From JAWVFM01 sp963841455 (lineage in GTDB: Bacteria > Actinomycetota > Thermoleophilia > Solirubrobacterales > 70-9), in NCBI GenBank assembly GCA_963841455.1, contig CAWJCU010000001.1, forward strand, positions 186,001 through 250,000: a stretch of 64,000 nt of DNA. Reading direction: 5' to 3'. The notes beneath the pieces are model-generated. The model was given only the letters and a program-made list of their open reading frames with translations, did not search any database and was not told the DNA's origin. How positions within the stretch are numbered: position 1 is the first letter of the stretch; each line of letters begins with the position of its first letter. This document shows, one piece after another, positions 42,794 through 51,373 of this stretch. The position numbers and the translations under genes were made by a program.

Positions 42794-43546
42794 CTACGGG
42801 ACCCGGCCGTCGGCCTTCGCGGTCTCTCGGGCCTCCGAAACCGCCGCCGGCGCTCCCTCGGTCCAGGGCTCGCCGTGTCCGGGCAACACGAGCGCTGCGT
42901 CGAGGCCCTCAATGGCTCCGAGCGAGGCGTACGAGCCCGGCGTCGAGACGTTGAACGCCATGATCTGAGGCCCGCGTCGCCCGCGCGTGGGGTGCCAGGT
43001 GCAGAGCAGGTCGCCGACGAACAGCGCGCCCCGGTCGGCGAAGAGGTAGGCGACATGGCCCGGCGTGTGCCCCGGGGTGTGGATCACTCGCGGGTGCCCC
43101 GGCACCTCCAGCGTGTCGCCGTCGGCGACGGGGCGGGTGCCGTCGAGGACCGGCGGTCTGGCGCCACCGTTGCGCCCGAAATGCCAGAAGAGCCGGTAGG
43201 TGCCCGGATGGGGGAGCTCCGACAGCAGGCTCTCGTCGAAGGTCTTCTTGCCGCGGTTCCGCGCCGACTTCTCGTCGTCGTGATGAAGGTGGATCGGGGT
43301 CCCGGTCTCCTCGCGCACTGCGGTCGAGACGCCGGTGTGGTCGCCGTCGGCATGGGTGAGGAGGATCGCCTTGACGTCGCCGAGCGAGCGGCCGAGAAGC
43401 TCGAGGCCAGGCTCGAGCTGCGGCCGGTAGCCCGGCACGCCGGCGTCGACGACGGTGACGCCGGAGTCGTCCGCGACCAGGTACCAGTTGACGTAGGGAG
43501 TGCCGAGGCGCACGACGCCGTCTGCGAGCTTCGCGGGAACGCTCAT
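42794..43546 (-). CDS. Metallo-beta-lactamase-fold hydrolase
   Basis: 250 residues. MBL signature THADGDHTGV with the further ligands TPGHTPGHVAYL, FVGDLLCTW and LPGHGEPW. Short N-terminal VDAGVPG strand is normal for the glyoxalase-II-like group. An insertion with FDESLLSELPHPG may shape the substrate pocket. The reaction is not assignable. Divergent from the antiporter gene with 58 bp between starts. Confidence 0.85.
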   Translation of the reverse strand: MSVPAKLADGVVRLGTPYVNWYLVADDSGVTVVDAGVPGYRPQLEPGLELLGRSLGDVKAILLTHADGDHTGVSTAVREETGTPIHLHHDDEKSARNRGKKTFDESLLSELPHPGTYRLFWHFGRNGGARPPVLDGTRPVADGDTLEVPGHPRVIHTPGHTPGHVAYLFADRGALFVGDLLCTWHPTRGRRGPQIMAFNVSTPGSYASLGAIEGLDAALVLPGHGEPWTEGAPAAVSEARETAKADGRVP

Positions 43547-43592
43547 GGCAGCGACGATAGCCGCCGCTCCGCATCAGTGCCGGTCGACCGCA

Positions 43593-43598
43593 TATAAC
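43593..43598 (+). promoter_or_regulatory. -10-like TATAAC for the antiporter
   Basis: TATAAC ends 6 nt before ATG 43605 without a ribosome-binding sequence; probable leaderless start. Confidence 0.4.
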
Positions 43599-43604
43599 GC
43601 CCGC

Positions 43605-44798
43605 ATGGAGATCGGGTTCGCCGACGCGCTGCTCATCTTCGGCGCCCTGCTCACGGTCTCCGCCGCCCTCTCAGGCCTGATGCGGGGCACGGTCCTTTCG
43701 ATCTCGGTGCTGGCGGTCAGCGTCGGCATCGGCCTGGCCGCCGCGGGCGTGGTGTCGATCCATCCGGAGGACAGCTCGATCGTGGAGTTGATCGAGCTCG
43801 CGCTGGTGCTGACCCTGTTCTCGGACGGGCTGTCGGCGGAGCGCGAGCTGCTGCGGGTTCACTGGGGCCCGGTGACACGAGCGATCGTGCTCGCGATGCC
43901 GATCACGCTGGGCCTGCTCGGCCTCGCCGCCCACGCGCTGATTTCGGGCCTCACCTGGCCGGAGGCGTTTCTCCTCGCCGCGGTGCTCTCCCCAACCGAT
44001 CCGGTGGTGACGTCAGCTGTGGTCACCTCGAAGCGTGTGCCGGCGTTCGTGCGTCATCTGCTGAACCTCGAGTCGGGGCTGAACGACGGGCTAGCGGTCC
44101 CGTTCGTCCTCTTCTTCCTGGTCCTCGCCCGGCCGGGCGGTGACCCGGGTCCAGAGGCCGCGACGCTGCTCGGAGAAGCGGCGTTCGGGGCGCTTGTCGG
44201 GGTCGTCCTCGGGGCAATCGGCGGACGCCTGCACCATCACCTTCCCGGCGGCGGGATAACCCAGCGCTACGAGGGCATCTACGCGATCGGATTCGGCCTC
44301 GCAGCGTTCGGGCTGGCGGAGGTGACGATCGGCAACGGCTTCATCGCGGCGTTCGTCTGCGGCATCGCCATGGGCGCTGCCGAGCGCGAGGTGCCCGACG
44401 CGTTCCTGGAGTTCTCGGAGAACGTCAGCGCCATCTCCCAGGTGATCACGTTCTTCGTCTTCGGGGCCCTGATCTACGCAACCGGCTACGAGGGCGAGGT
44501 ATGGCGCCTGGTCATCTTCATCGCCTTCGCGCTCCTGGTCGCGAGGCCCGTGGCGATCGCGCTCGCTTTCGTGCGGGCGAGGCTTCCCCGCGCTCAGCAG
44601 GCGTTCATCGCGTGGTTCGGGCCGAAGGGGGTGGCCTCGATGCTGTTCGCGCTGTTCGTCCTCGACTCGAACGTCGGCCACCGAAGCCTGATCTTCACGA
44701 CCGCCGCGTTCACCGTCATCACGTCGATCGCCGTGCACGGCCTCACCGACACGATCGGCGCGACCTGGCTCGAGCGGCGGACGCCCAAGCGCGAGTAG
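43605..44798 (+). CDS. Sodium/proton antiporter, CPA1 family
   Basis: 397 residues from ATG 43605, about twelve transmembrane helices. The CPA1 exchange-site motif LSPTDPVVTSAVV with neighbouring LLNLESGLNDGLAVPFV identifies the family. These exchange cytoplasmic Na+ or K+ for H+ and serve pH or salt balance. No C-terminal regulatory domain (TrkA-C) is present. Convergent with the SdhA-B-E operon. Confidence 0.92.
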   Translation: MEIGFADALLIFGALLTVSAALSGLMRGTVLSISVLAVSVGIGLAAAGVVSIHPEDSSIVELIELALVLTLFSDGLSAERELLRVHWGPVTRAIVLAMPITLGLLGLAAHALISGLTWPEAFLLAAVLSPTDPVVTSAVVTSKRVPAFVRHLLNLESGLNDGLAVPFVLFFLVLARPGGDPGPEAATLLGEAAFGALVGVVLGAIGGRLHHHLPGGGITQRYEGIYAIGFGLAAFGLAEVTIGNGFIAAFVCGIAMGAAEREVPDAFLEFSENVSAISQVITFFVFGALIYATGYEGEVWRLVIFIAFALLVARPVAIALAFVRARLPRAQQAFIAWFGPKGVASMLFALFVLDSNVGHRSLIFTTAAFTVITSIAVHGLTDTIGATWLERRTPKRE

Positions 44799-44817
44799 GC
44801 CGCGCCGCGGTCCCGGG

Positions 44818-44970
44818 TCAGTCCTCGAGCTCGGCGAGCTTCTCGCGCGCCGTCTCGACGTCGATCTCGGCCTGCTTCGCGTAGAGCGCGGCGGCGTCGT
44901 CGAGCTGGCCCAAGAGGACGAGCTGCGAGACCTCCGGCGAGGGCTCGGGGACCGGTGCCGCCTCGTCCAT
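44818..44970 (-). CDS. 50-residue protein at the end of the SdhABE operon
   Basis: Acidic, mostly helical peptide (MDEAAPVPEPSPEVSQLVLL... DAAALYAKQAEIDVETAREK). It begins 6 bp after the stop of sdhE and so is likely translated from the same transcript. The first part is a Pro-rich flexible segment, the rest one amphipathic helix that resembles a ribosome-bound or UBA-like mini-helix. I do not recognise it; a small partner of the SDH complex is possible. Confidence 0.55.
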   Translation of the reverse strand: MDEAAPVPEPSPEVSQLVLLGQLDDAAALYAKQAEIDVETAREKLAELED

Positions 44971-44975
44971 CGCGC

Positions 44976-45872
44976 CTAGGCGACGGTCGCGGTGAGCCGC
45001 TCCTCGACCCAACCGGTCGCGGCGACGTGCTTGGACATCCCCAGCTCCTTCGGCTCGAAGCCGAGCGCGAGCCCGACCAGCTGCGGCAGGTGCAGGACCG
45101 CGAGCCCGAGGTCGCGGCCGACGATCTTTGCCGCCTCGGGCTGCTGAAGGTCGAGGTTCAGATGGCAGAGCGGGCACGGCGTCACCAGGCAGTCGGCCCC
45201 AGCGTCGAGGGCGTCGCCCACGTGCGTTCCGGCCTGGCGCAGCGAGGTCTCGCGGTTCATCGTGATCACCGGAAAGCCGCAGCAGCGACGGGCACCGTCG
45301 TACTCGACGACCTGGCCGCCGAGCGCCTCGATGACCCAGTCGAGGTAGAGGTCGCGGTCGGGGTGCTCGTCGTAGCCGAGGCGGTGCTTCGGGCGCAGGA
45401 TGTAACAGCCGTAGAACGGCCCCACCCGAAGGCCAGCGAGCGGACGCCGGACCTGCTCCTTCAGCTTCTCCAGGCCGTAGTCCTCGACCAGAACCCAGAG
45501 AAAGTTCTTGTTCGTCCAGCCCTCCTTGCCGCGGACGTAGGAGATGTCCTCGGCCTCCAGCGCCTCGTTGATGTGTGCGCGGTAGGCCGAGTCGGCGTCG
45601 AGGCGCTGCTGGCACTCCGACATCGCCCCCTGGCACGTCGAGCAGATGTTCATCATCGCGAGGCCGGTCGACTGGGCGAGGGCGAAGGTGCGCGCGTTGA
45701 GGGTGTCGGCCAGCTCCTGGTTGTGCTCGGCGATCACGCCCGCTCCGCAGCAGTTGGCTCGGTCGAGCGTGACGAGCTCGATCTCGAGGCGTTCCGCGAC
45801 GAGCGCCATCGAGCCGTGGAGCTCGGGCGTGAAACCGCGCGAGACGCACCCGGGCCAGTACGCAAGCTTCAT
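44976..45872 (-). CDS. CCG-domain subunit of succinate dehydrogenase (SdhE/HdrB-like)
   Basis: 298 residues. Two CCG domains with ANCCGAG, CSTCQG, RRCCGFP and CPLCHLNLDLQ; such cysteine-rich motifs bind an unusual [4Fe-4S] cluster in heterodisulfide reductase subunit B and in the SdhE subunit of archaeal and some bacterial SdhABE-type enzymes. It anchors the complex to the membrane surface in place of transmembrane SdhC/D. Overlaps sdhB by 4 bp (ATGA). Confidence 0.87.
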   Translation of the reverse strand: MKLAYWPGCVSRGFTPELHGSMALVAERLEIELVTLDRANCCGAGVIAEHNQELADTLNARTFALAQSTGLAMMNICSTCQGAMSECQQRLDADSAYRAHINEALEAEDISYVRGKEGWTNKNFLWVLVEDYGLEKLKEQVRRPLAGLRVGPFYGCYILRPKHRLGYDEHPDRDLYLDWVIEALGGQVVEYDGARRCCGFPVITMNRETSLRQAGTHVGDALDAGADCLVTPCPLCHLNLDLQQPEAAKIVGRDLGLAVLHLPQLVGLALGFEPKELGMSKHVAATGWVEERLTATVA

Positions 45873-47059
45873 GTGCCCGACAGCTCCGGTGCCTCGGCCT
45901 CTGGGTCGCCCGCCGGAAGGTCGCGCTCCGCGATCTCCTCCCCGGGCTCCTCGCCGCCGATGTAGAGGTTGAGCTCCTCGCGGTGCTCCTCGGCGTGCGT
46001 GTAGATGCGCTTGACCTGCTCCTGCGCGTCGCCGGGCAGCTTGGGGTGGACCCCGGGGATCAGCTTCGAGAGCGAGCGCATCTTCCCGCTGCGGATGCCG
46101 CGCACCGCGGTGGGGATGGAGCCGATGAGCCCCGTGATGGCGCCCTTCGAGGGCTTGAGCTTGCCCTTCATGCCCTCGGCGTAGGACTCCTGGAGCAGGA
46201 GCGACTCGTCGAGCGTCCCCTTTCTCTCGATGATCTTGGTGAAGGCGCGCTCGTGGCGGCGGCCGTTGTTGAGGTCGTCGATTTCCTCCTCGTCGCCGGC
46301 GAGGCGGCGCAGGCGCATGATCTGGTCCATCGGGGCGACGCCCTTCGGGCAGGCGTCGATGCAGGAGAAGCAGTGGGTGCAGTCATAGATGCCGTGAGGG
46401 TCCTGGGCCAGGTCGTATAGCCGCTCGCGCCGCTGGGAGTCGCGGGGATCGCCGACGAAGCGGTACGCCTTGGCGAGGGCGGCCGGGCCGATGAAATCGG
46501 GGTCGACCTCCATCGACAGGCATGACGAGACGCAGGCGCCGCACTGGATGCACGCCATCGACTGGGTCACGTCGATCATCGACTCGGGCGGGACGATGTA
46601 CTCGCGCTCCGGCTCGGGGCCCTCGGGGACCAGCCACGGCGTGACCCGGCGGATCTTGGTCCAGTGGGTCGACTCCATGTCGGTGACGAGGTCCTTGAGG
46701 ACCGGCATGTTGCCCATCGGCTCGACGACGATGGGGGCCGTCTCGGCACCGGCGCGATGCTCCTCGACCGCCTCGGTGGCCGTGAGCCCGGCGGCGCGGT
46801 CGGCCTGGTTCTGGGCGTCCTGGATCTTCGTCTTGCAGGCAAGGGTCGACTGGCCGTTCACCTTCACCCCGCACGAGCCGCAGATCGCCGCCCGGCACGA
46901 GCAGCGCACGGCCAGCGAGCCGTCCACCTCTGCGCGGGCCTGCAGCAGGGCGTCGAGCACCGACAGGCTCTCCTCGAGCTCGACGTCGAAGTTCTCCCAA
47001 TAGGGGCCATCGCCCGTCTCGGGCTTGAACCGCCGCACCTTGATCGTGTACTCAGCCAT
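45869..47059 (-). CDS. Succinate dehydrogenase/fumarate reductase iron-sulfur subunit (SdhABE type)
   Basis: 396 residues, about 150 longer than a usual SdhB. [2Fe-2S] part RCSCRAAICGSCGVKVNG..LAC, then CIQCGACVSSC and CTHCFSCIDACPKGV for the [4Fe-4S] and [3Fe-4S] clusters. The extra C-terminal part (from about residue 245) is a helical extension rich in charged residues, resembling the linker-like tails in SdhABE complexes. It lies downstream of sdhA with a two-hairpin repeat in the 96-bp gap. Confidence 0.9.
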   Translation of the reverse strand: MAEYTIKVRRFKPETGDGPYWENFDVELEESLSVLDALLQARAEVDGSLAVRCSCRAAICGSCGVKVNGQSTLACKTKIQDAQNQADRAAGLTATEAVEEHRAGAETAPIVVEPMGNMPVLKDLVTDMESTHWTKIRRVTPWLVPEGPEPEREYIVPPESMIDVTQSMACIQCGACVSSCLSMEVDPDFIGPAALAKAYRFVGDPRDSQRRERLYDLAQDPHGIYDCTHCFSCIDACPKGVAPMDQIMRLRRLAGDEEEIDDLNNGRRHERAFTKIIERKGTLDESLLLQESYAEGMKGKLKPSKGAITGLIGSIPTAVRGIRSGKMRSLSKLIPGVHPKLPGDAQEQVKRIYTHAEEHREELNLYIGGEEPGEEIAERDLPAGDPEAEAPELSGT

Positions 47060-47075
47060 GTGGTGTTCTCGTGAG

Positions 47076-47119
47076 GGGCTTTAGCCCGAAAGCAACGTGT
47101 AAGGGCGCCGCAGCCGCCC
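47076..47119 (+). repeat. Two-hairpin repeat, copy B (between sdhA and sdhB)
   Basis: GGGCT-TT-AGCCC (47076-47087), the 15-nt linker GAAAGCAACGTGTAA (47088-47102), and GGGCGCC-GCA-GCCGCCC (47103-47119, one mismatch). Reverse-complement orientation to copies A and C. Confidence 0.85.
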
Positions 47120-47155
47120 GCGAGTTATTCAATGTATTGGCTCGCGGCCGGGGCA

Positions 47156-48845
47156 TCAGTAAGTCCGCTCCATCGGCTGCCAGTTGGTGATCGTCACCTC
47201 GGAGTAGCCCACGTCCGGCTCGTCGCCGTTCGCGGAGAGCGTGATGTGCTTGAGCCACTCCTCGTCGTTTCGCTCAGGGAAGTCCGTGCGGTACTGGGCG
47301 CCGCGGCTCTCGGCGCGATGGAGGGCGGCGACGCAGGTGCACTCGGCGTTCTCGAGCATGAACCCGAGCTCGATCTCCTGCAGAACGTCCTGGTTGAACA
47401 CGTTCGAGCGGTCGTCGACGTAGGCGCTCTTCGCCTCCTCCTTGAGCCGGCGAATGGTGTCGAGCGCGGTCTGGATCCCGTCGGCGTCGCGGAAGACGCC
47501 GACGAAGCGGTCCATGACGACACTCATCTCGTGCCGGATCTCCGCGACGCGGCGGCCCGAGCCCTTCTCGCGGGCGAGCAGGTCTTCGATGCGCCGGCGC
47601 TCGTCGGCCAGCCGTGCCTGGGGCGCCAAGCGGGGGCCTCGTGCGCTTGGCGAGGCTCGACGCGTCCTCGCCCGAGCGGCGACCGAATATCAGCGTGTCG
47701 AGCAGCGAGTTGGCGCCGAGGCGGTTGCCGCCGTGGACCGAGACGCAGGCGACCTCGCCCGCCGCGTATAGGCCGTCGATGGTGGTGCGGCCGTGGACGT
47801 CGGTCTTGACCCCGCCCATCATGTAGTGGTTGCCGGGCTTGATGTGGATCGGCTCGCGGGTGATGTCGACGCCCGCGAAGTCGCGCCCGACCAGCACGAT
47901 CTCCCGTAGCGCCTCGTGGATGCGCTTCCGCGGCACGACGGTGACGTCGAGGGCGACGGTGCCGTCGGGGAAGCCGCGGCCCTCGTCGATCTCGGTCTGC
48001 TCGGCGCGGGAGACGACGTCGCGGGAGGCGAGCTCCATCTTGTTGGGCGCGTAGCGCTCCATGAATCGCTCGCCCTTGGCGTTCAGCAGGTGTGCGCCCT
48101 CGCCGCGGGCGCCCTCGGTGATGAGGAAGCCCTTGCGCGCGAGGGTGGTTGGGTGGTACTGGACCATCTCCATGTCCATCAGCTCGGCGCCCGCCGCGTA
48201 GGCCATCGCGATCCCGTCGCCGGTGCAGATGAGGGCGTTCGTCGTCGGCCGCCAGATCTGGCCGTTGCCCCCGGTGGCGAGGATCACCGCCTTGGCGCCG
48301 AAGAGCTCCATCGAGCCGTCGCGGATGTTGCGCAGCACCGCGCCGACGCACTGGCCGCCGTCGCCGATCGCGAGCGCCGTCGTGAAGTACTCCTCGTAGC
48401 GGGAGATCAGGTCGGAGTGCTTCATCAGCTGCTCGTAGAGCACGTGCATGATCGCCTGGCCGGTGATGTCGGCGACGTAGTAGGTGCGCGCGTGCGAGGC
48501 GCCGCCGAAGGCGCGGGTGCCGAGCCGCCCCTCCTCGTTGCGGTGGAAGGTCACCCCGAGGTGCTCGAGGTGCAGGACCTCCTGGGGCGCCTCCCGGCAC
48601 ATGATCTCGACCGCGTCCTGGTCGGCGAGGTAGTCCGAGCCCTTGATCGTGTCGAAGGCGTGCGACTCCCAGCTGTCGTCCGGGTCGAGCGCCGCGTTGA
48701 TCCCGCCCTGGGCGGCGTTGGAGTGCGAGCGGACGGGGTGGACCTTCGAGACGATCCCCACGGAGACCCCGGCCTCCGCCGCCGCGAGGGCAGCGCGCTG
48801 CCCGGCGAGGCCGGCTCCGATCACTAGGACGTCATGCTGAGGCAC
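47156..48845 (-). CDS. Succinate dehydrogenase/fumarate reductase flavoprotein subunit (SdhABE type), one +1 indel
   Basis: About 562 residues after correction. From ATG 48845: FAD site DVLVIGAGLAGQRAALAAAE, HSNAAQGGINAAL with the FAD-linking His region, RTYYVADITGQAIMHVLYEQ, and GGVKTDVHGRTTIDGLYAAG EVACVSVHGGNRLGANSLLD. Near 47627 an extra base in GCTTGGCGCC shifts the frame; the tail APQARLADERRRIEDLLARE continues to TGA 47156. Complete active-site elements suggest an intact enzyme with a sequence error. Upstream of sdhB and sdhE on the same strand. Confidence 0.88.
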
Positions 48846-48867
48846 GGGCGGCGCGGGATTCTATGGA

Positions 48868-48882
48868 GCCGCCACTGGCGGC
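48868..48882. repeat. Hairpin GCCGCC-ACT-GGCGGC between divergent genes
   Basis: Perfect 6-bp stem in the 124-bp region between the sdhA start and the transporter start. Role unknown. Confidence 0.35.
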
Positions 48883-48969
48883 CGCATACCCGGTGGACCG
48901 AAGCCCGCTCGACCCGGGTCCGGGCGAGGATGCTTCCAATAGCTTCCGGAGATCAGGCGCCTCGCACCG

Positions 48970-50103
48970 ATGTTCTCGCGGAAGGCTCTGGCGGCGTCGG
49001 TGACGCCTCTCGCGTCGATCTTCGGCAGCGGGTTTCTGATCATCGTTCCGGTCCTCGAGCGCACGCTCGGAGCGCTCGCGGTCGTCGGAGTGGCAGGCGT
49101 TTGCGGTTTCGCGTGGCTGGTCGGCTCGGCGATCCGCCACAACGTCACCACCGTCGAGAAGCTCGCCGACGAGGGTCGCCTCGATCGGGTGACCGGACGG
49201 CTTGAGGACGGCGCCGACCTCGTGATCGTCGTCGCCTACGTGATCTCGGTCGCGCTGTATCTGAGGATCATGTCGCAGTACGTCGTCGACTACGCGGCCG
49301 GCGGGTCCGATGTGGCCGAGCGCGCCCTCGCCTGCGGCGCGGTGGTGGCGATCGTCGCCGTCGGCATCGTCCGTGGGTTCGGCGGGCTCGAGCTGATGGA
49401 GCGGTTGGCGCTGATGGCCGTGCTCGCGATCACGACCATTCTCGGCGCGGCCCTGTTCTTCAGCGACGCCGGCAACCTCCTCGGGGGCGGCATCTCGCTG
49501 CCGCCGGTACCCGGCAAGGGGCTCGCCAACGTCCTGCTCGTGCTCGGCGGGATCGTGATCACGGTTCAGGGCTTCGAGACCGTGCGGTACCTGTCCGAGG
49601 AGTACGACCGCTCGACGCGGGTCTGGGCCTGCCGGCTCTCGCAGCTCGTCTCGAGCTCGATCTACGTCGGTTTCGTCGCCGTCGCCACGCCCTCATGGGC
49701 CTCGGCTCCGGGCACGGCAGCCGACACCACCCTCCTCGACATCACCGACCGGGTCGTGCCGCTGCTCTCGTCTGCCGCTCGTCCTCACCGCCGTGCTGAG
49801 CCAGTTCAGCGCCGCCACGGCCGACACCGTCGCGGCCCACGGCAACCTCCACCGGCTTCTGCCGGGCCCGATGCGTGGCGCGCGCCCCTACGTGGCGAGC
49901 GGTGCGGCGGCGATCCTTCTCGTCTGGACGGTGCCGACCTTCACCATCATCGCCGTCGCCTCTCGCGCCTTCGCCGCCTATTACGCGATCCAGTGCGTGA
50001 TCGCGGCACGAACCTCCGCTCGCCGCCTGGCGAGGCTCGGTTATGGCGCTGCTCGCACTGGCCCTGGCGGCCGATCACGCTGCTCGCCGAGCCGGCCGGC
50101 TGA
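48970..50103 (+). CDS. Polytopic transporter (APC-like), several indels
   Basis: About 375 residues and ten to eleven hydrophobic helices after correction. From ATG 48970: SVTPLASIFGSGFLIIVPVL, DLVIVVAYVISVALYLRIMS, VLGGIVITVQGFETVRYLSE. Short frame changes occur at about 49690 (-1), 49711 (+1), 49771 (+1), 50047 (+1) and 50073 (+1). Corrected, the later part reads TPLMGLGSGTAAD, LPLVLTAVLSQFSAATADTV and ends ITLLAEPAG at TGA 50101-50103. It resembles the amino-acid/polyamine/organocation type of fold; the substrate is unknown. The first two indels lie in C and G runs. Confidence 0.72.
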   Translation: MFSRKALAASVTPLASIFGSGFLIIVPVLERTLGALAVVGVAGVCGFAWLVGSAIRHNVTTVEKLADEGRLDRVTGRLEDGADLVIVVAYVISVALYLRIMSQYVVDYAAGGSDVAERALACGAVVAIVAVGIVRGFGGLELMERLALMAVLAITTILGAALFFSDAGNLLGGGISLPPVPGKGLANVLLVLGGIVITVQGFETVRYLSEEYDRSTRVWACRLSQLVSSSIYVGFVAVATPSWASAPGTAADTTLLDITDRVVPLLSSAARPHRRAEPVQRRHGRHRRGPRQPPPASAGPDAWRAPLRGERCGGDPSRLDGADLHHHRRRLSRLRRLLRDPVRDRGTNLRSPPGEARLWRCSHWPWRPITLLAEPAG

Positions 50104-50140
50104 GCCCGGGCGGACCCAGTCGCGCTCGACGCCGTCGAGC

Positions 50141-50572
50141 TCAGCGGGAGCGCGCCGGGACGCGCGGCTTCGGCCGCGGCTCCGGCCTCGAGCGCCGAGC
50201 GTAGTCGCGGAAGTCGCGCTCGAAGTCGGGCCACCAGGGAGGCTCGGGCTGGTCGACGGGCGAGCCGCCATCGTCATCGCCCTCGCCGTCTTCGCCGGGA
50301 GGCGTGCGAAGGAGCGTGAACGTGGTCAGGCTGAGGAGCGCCGCCACCCAGAGCACGAACGCCGCGAGGGAGCGACCGGCCTGCGTGCTCATCCGGGTCG
50401 AGGCGACCACCACCGAGGCATCGGCGAAAAGCGTCGCGATGATGAGGCCGGCCGCGAGTGGCGTCGAGCGAAGCCAGGGGCGCCCGCGGCGGAACCAGAG
50501 GAGAGCCGCCCACCATCCCAGAAGGGCCACCCACGGGACGAGCCAGCCGATCGGTGGAAGCACCACCGCCAC
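50141..50572 (-). CDS. Small membrane protein downstream of sdhB
   Basis: 143 residues from GTG 50572, 27 bp after the second SdhB stop on the same strand, so probably in that operon. Three hydrophobic segments (LVPWVALLGWWAALLWF, TPLAAGLIIATLFADASVVV, SLAAFVLWVAALLSLTTFTL), then an acidic and proline-rich tail (PPWWPDFERDFRDYARRS). No family recognised. Confidence 0.6.
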   Translation of the reverse strand: MAVVLPPIGWLVPWVALLGWWAALLWFRRGRPWLRSTPLAAGLIIATLFADASVVVASTRMSTQAGRSLAAFVLWVAALLSLTTFTLLRTPPGEDGEGDDDGGSPVDQPEPPWWPDFERDFRDYARRSRPEPRPKPRVPARSR

Positions 50573-50599
50573 GTCCCCGATGGTGACACAGAGCCGCCG

Positions 50600-51373
50600 C
50601 TATTGCGGCTTCATGAAGCCCCGTCGTCGGCGGAGCTTCTCGACCATCGCCTTGCGGTACTCGCGGTTGAGCTCGCCGATCACCTTGATCGAGATCTCCT
50701 GCGGGCAGGCGTACTCGCACTCCCCGTGGTTCGTGCAGCCGCCGAACCCCTCCTCGTCGTGCTGCCGCACCATGCTGCGGGCCCTGTGGAAGCGCTCGGG
50801 CTGTCCCTGCGGGAGAAGGTTCAGGTGGGTGACCTTGGCCCCGGTGAAGAGCATCGCGGAGCCGTTGGGGCAGGCGGCGACGCAGGCGCCGCAGCCGATG
50901 CAGATCGAGGCGTCCATCGCCGCCGTCTGCACCTCGGGGTGGACCGGCGTCGCGTTCGGCTCGGGCTTCGGGCCGGCGCCGACCGCGATGAACCCGCCGG
51001 CCTGGATGATCCGGTCGAGGGCGGAGCGGTCGACCATGAGGTCGCGAAGCACGGGGAAGGCCGAGTTGCGGAACGGCTCGACCCGGATCTCCGCGCCGTC
51101 GGCGAAGTCGCGCATGAACACCTGGCAGCTCGTCGCCTGGCCTGGGCCGTGCGGGATGCCGTCGATCTGAAGCGAGCAGGCGCCGCAGATTCCCTCGCGG
51201 CAGTCGCTCTCGAACGCCACGGGCGACCTGCCGGCGGCGATCAGCCGGTTGTTGAGCACGTCGAGCATCTCGAGGAACGACGCGTCGCCGTCGATCTCGT
51301 CGACCTCGTGGCGCTCGAACTCTCCCTGCGCCTCGGGCCCGTCCTGCCGCCATATCTCGAGGGTGAACTTCAC
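50600..51373 (-). CDS. sdhB: Succinate dehydrogenase iron-sulfur subunit (SdhCAB type)
   Basis: 257 residues from GTG 51373, which overlaps the sdhA stop by 4 bp (GTGA). [2Fe-2S] motif SDCREGICGACSLQIDG plus a distant Cys, then CIGCGACVAACPNGS and CTNHGECEYACPQEI for the other clusters, the normal SdhB set. Electrons pass from FAD to menaquinone through this subunit. Length is normal for the b558-type enzyme, in contrast to the long SdhB of the other operon. Confidence 0.94.
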   Translation of the reverse strand: MKFTLEIWRQDGPEAQGEFERHEVDEIDGDASFLEMLDVLNNRLIAAGRSPVAFESDCREGICGACSLQIDGIPHGPGQATSCQVFMRDFADGAEIRVEPFRNSAFPVLRDLMVDRSALDRIIQAGGFIAVGAGPKPEPNATPVHPEVQTAAMDASICIGCGACVAACPNGSAMLFTGAKVTHLNLLPQGQPERFHRARSMVRQHDEEGFGGCTNHGECEYACPQEISIKVIGELNREYRKAMVEKLRRRRGFMKPQ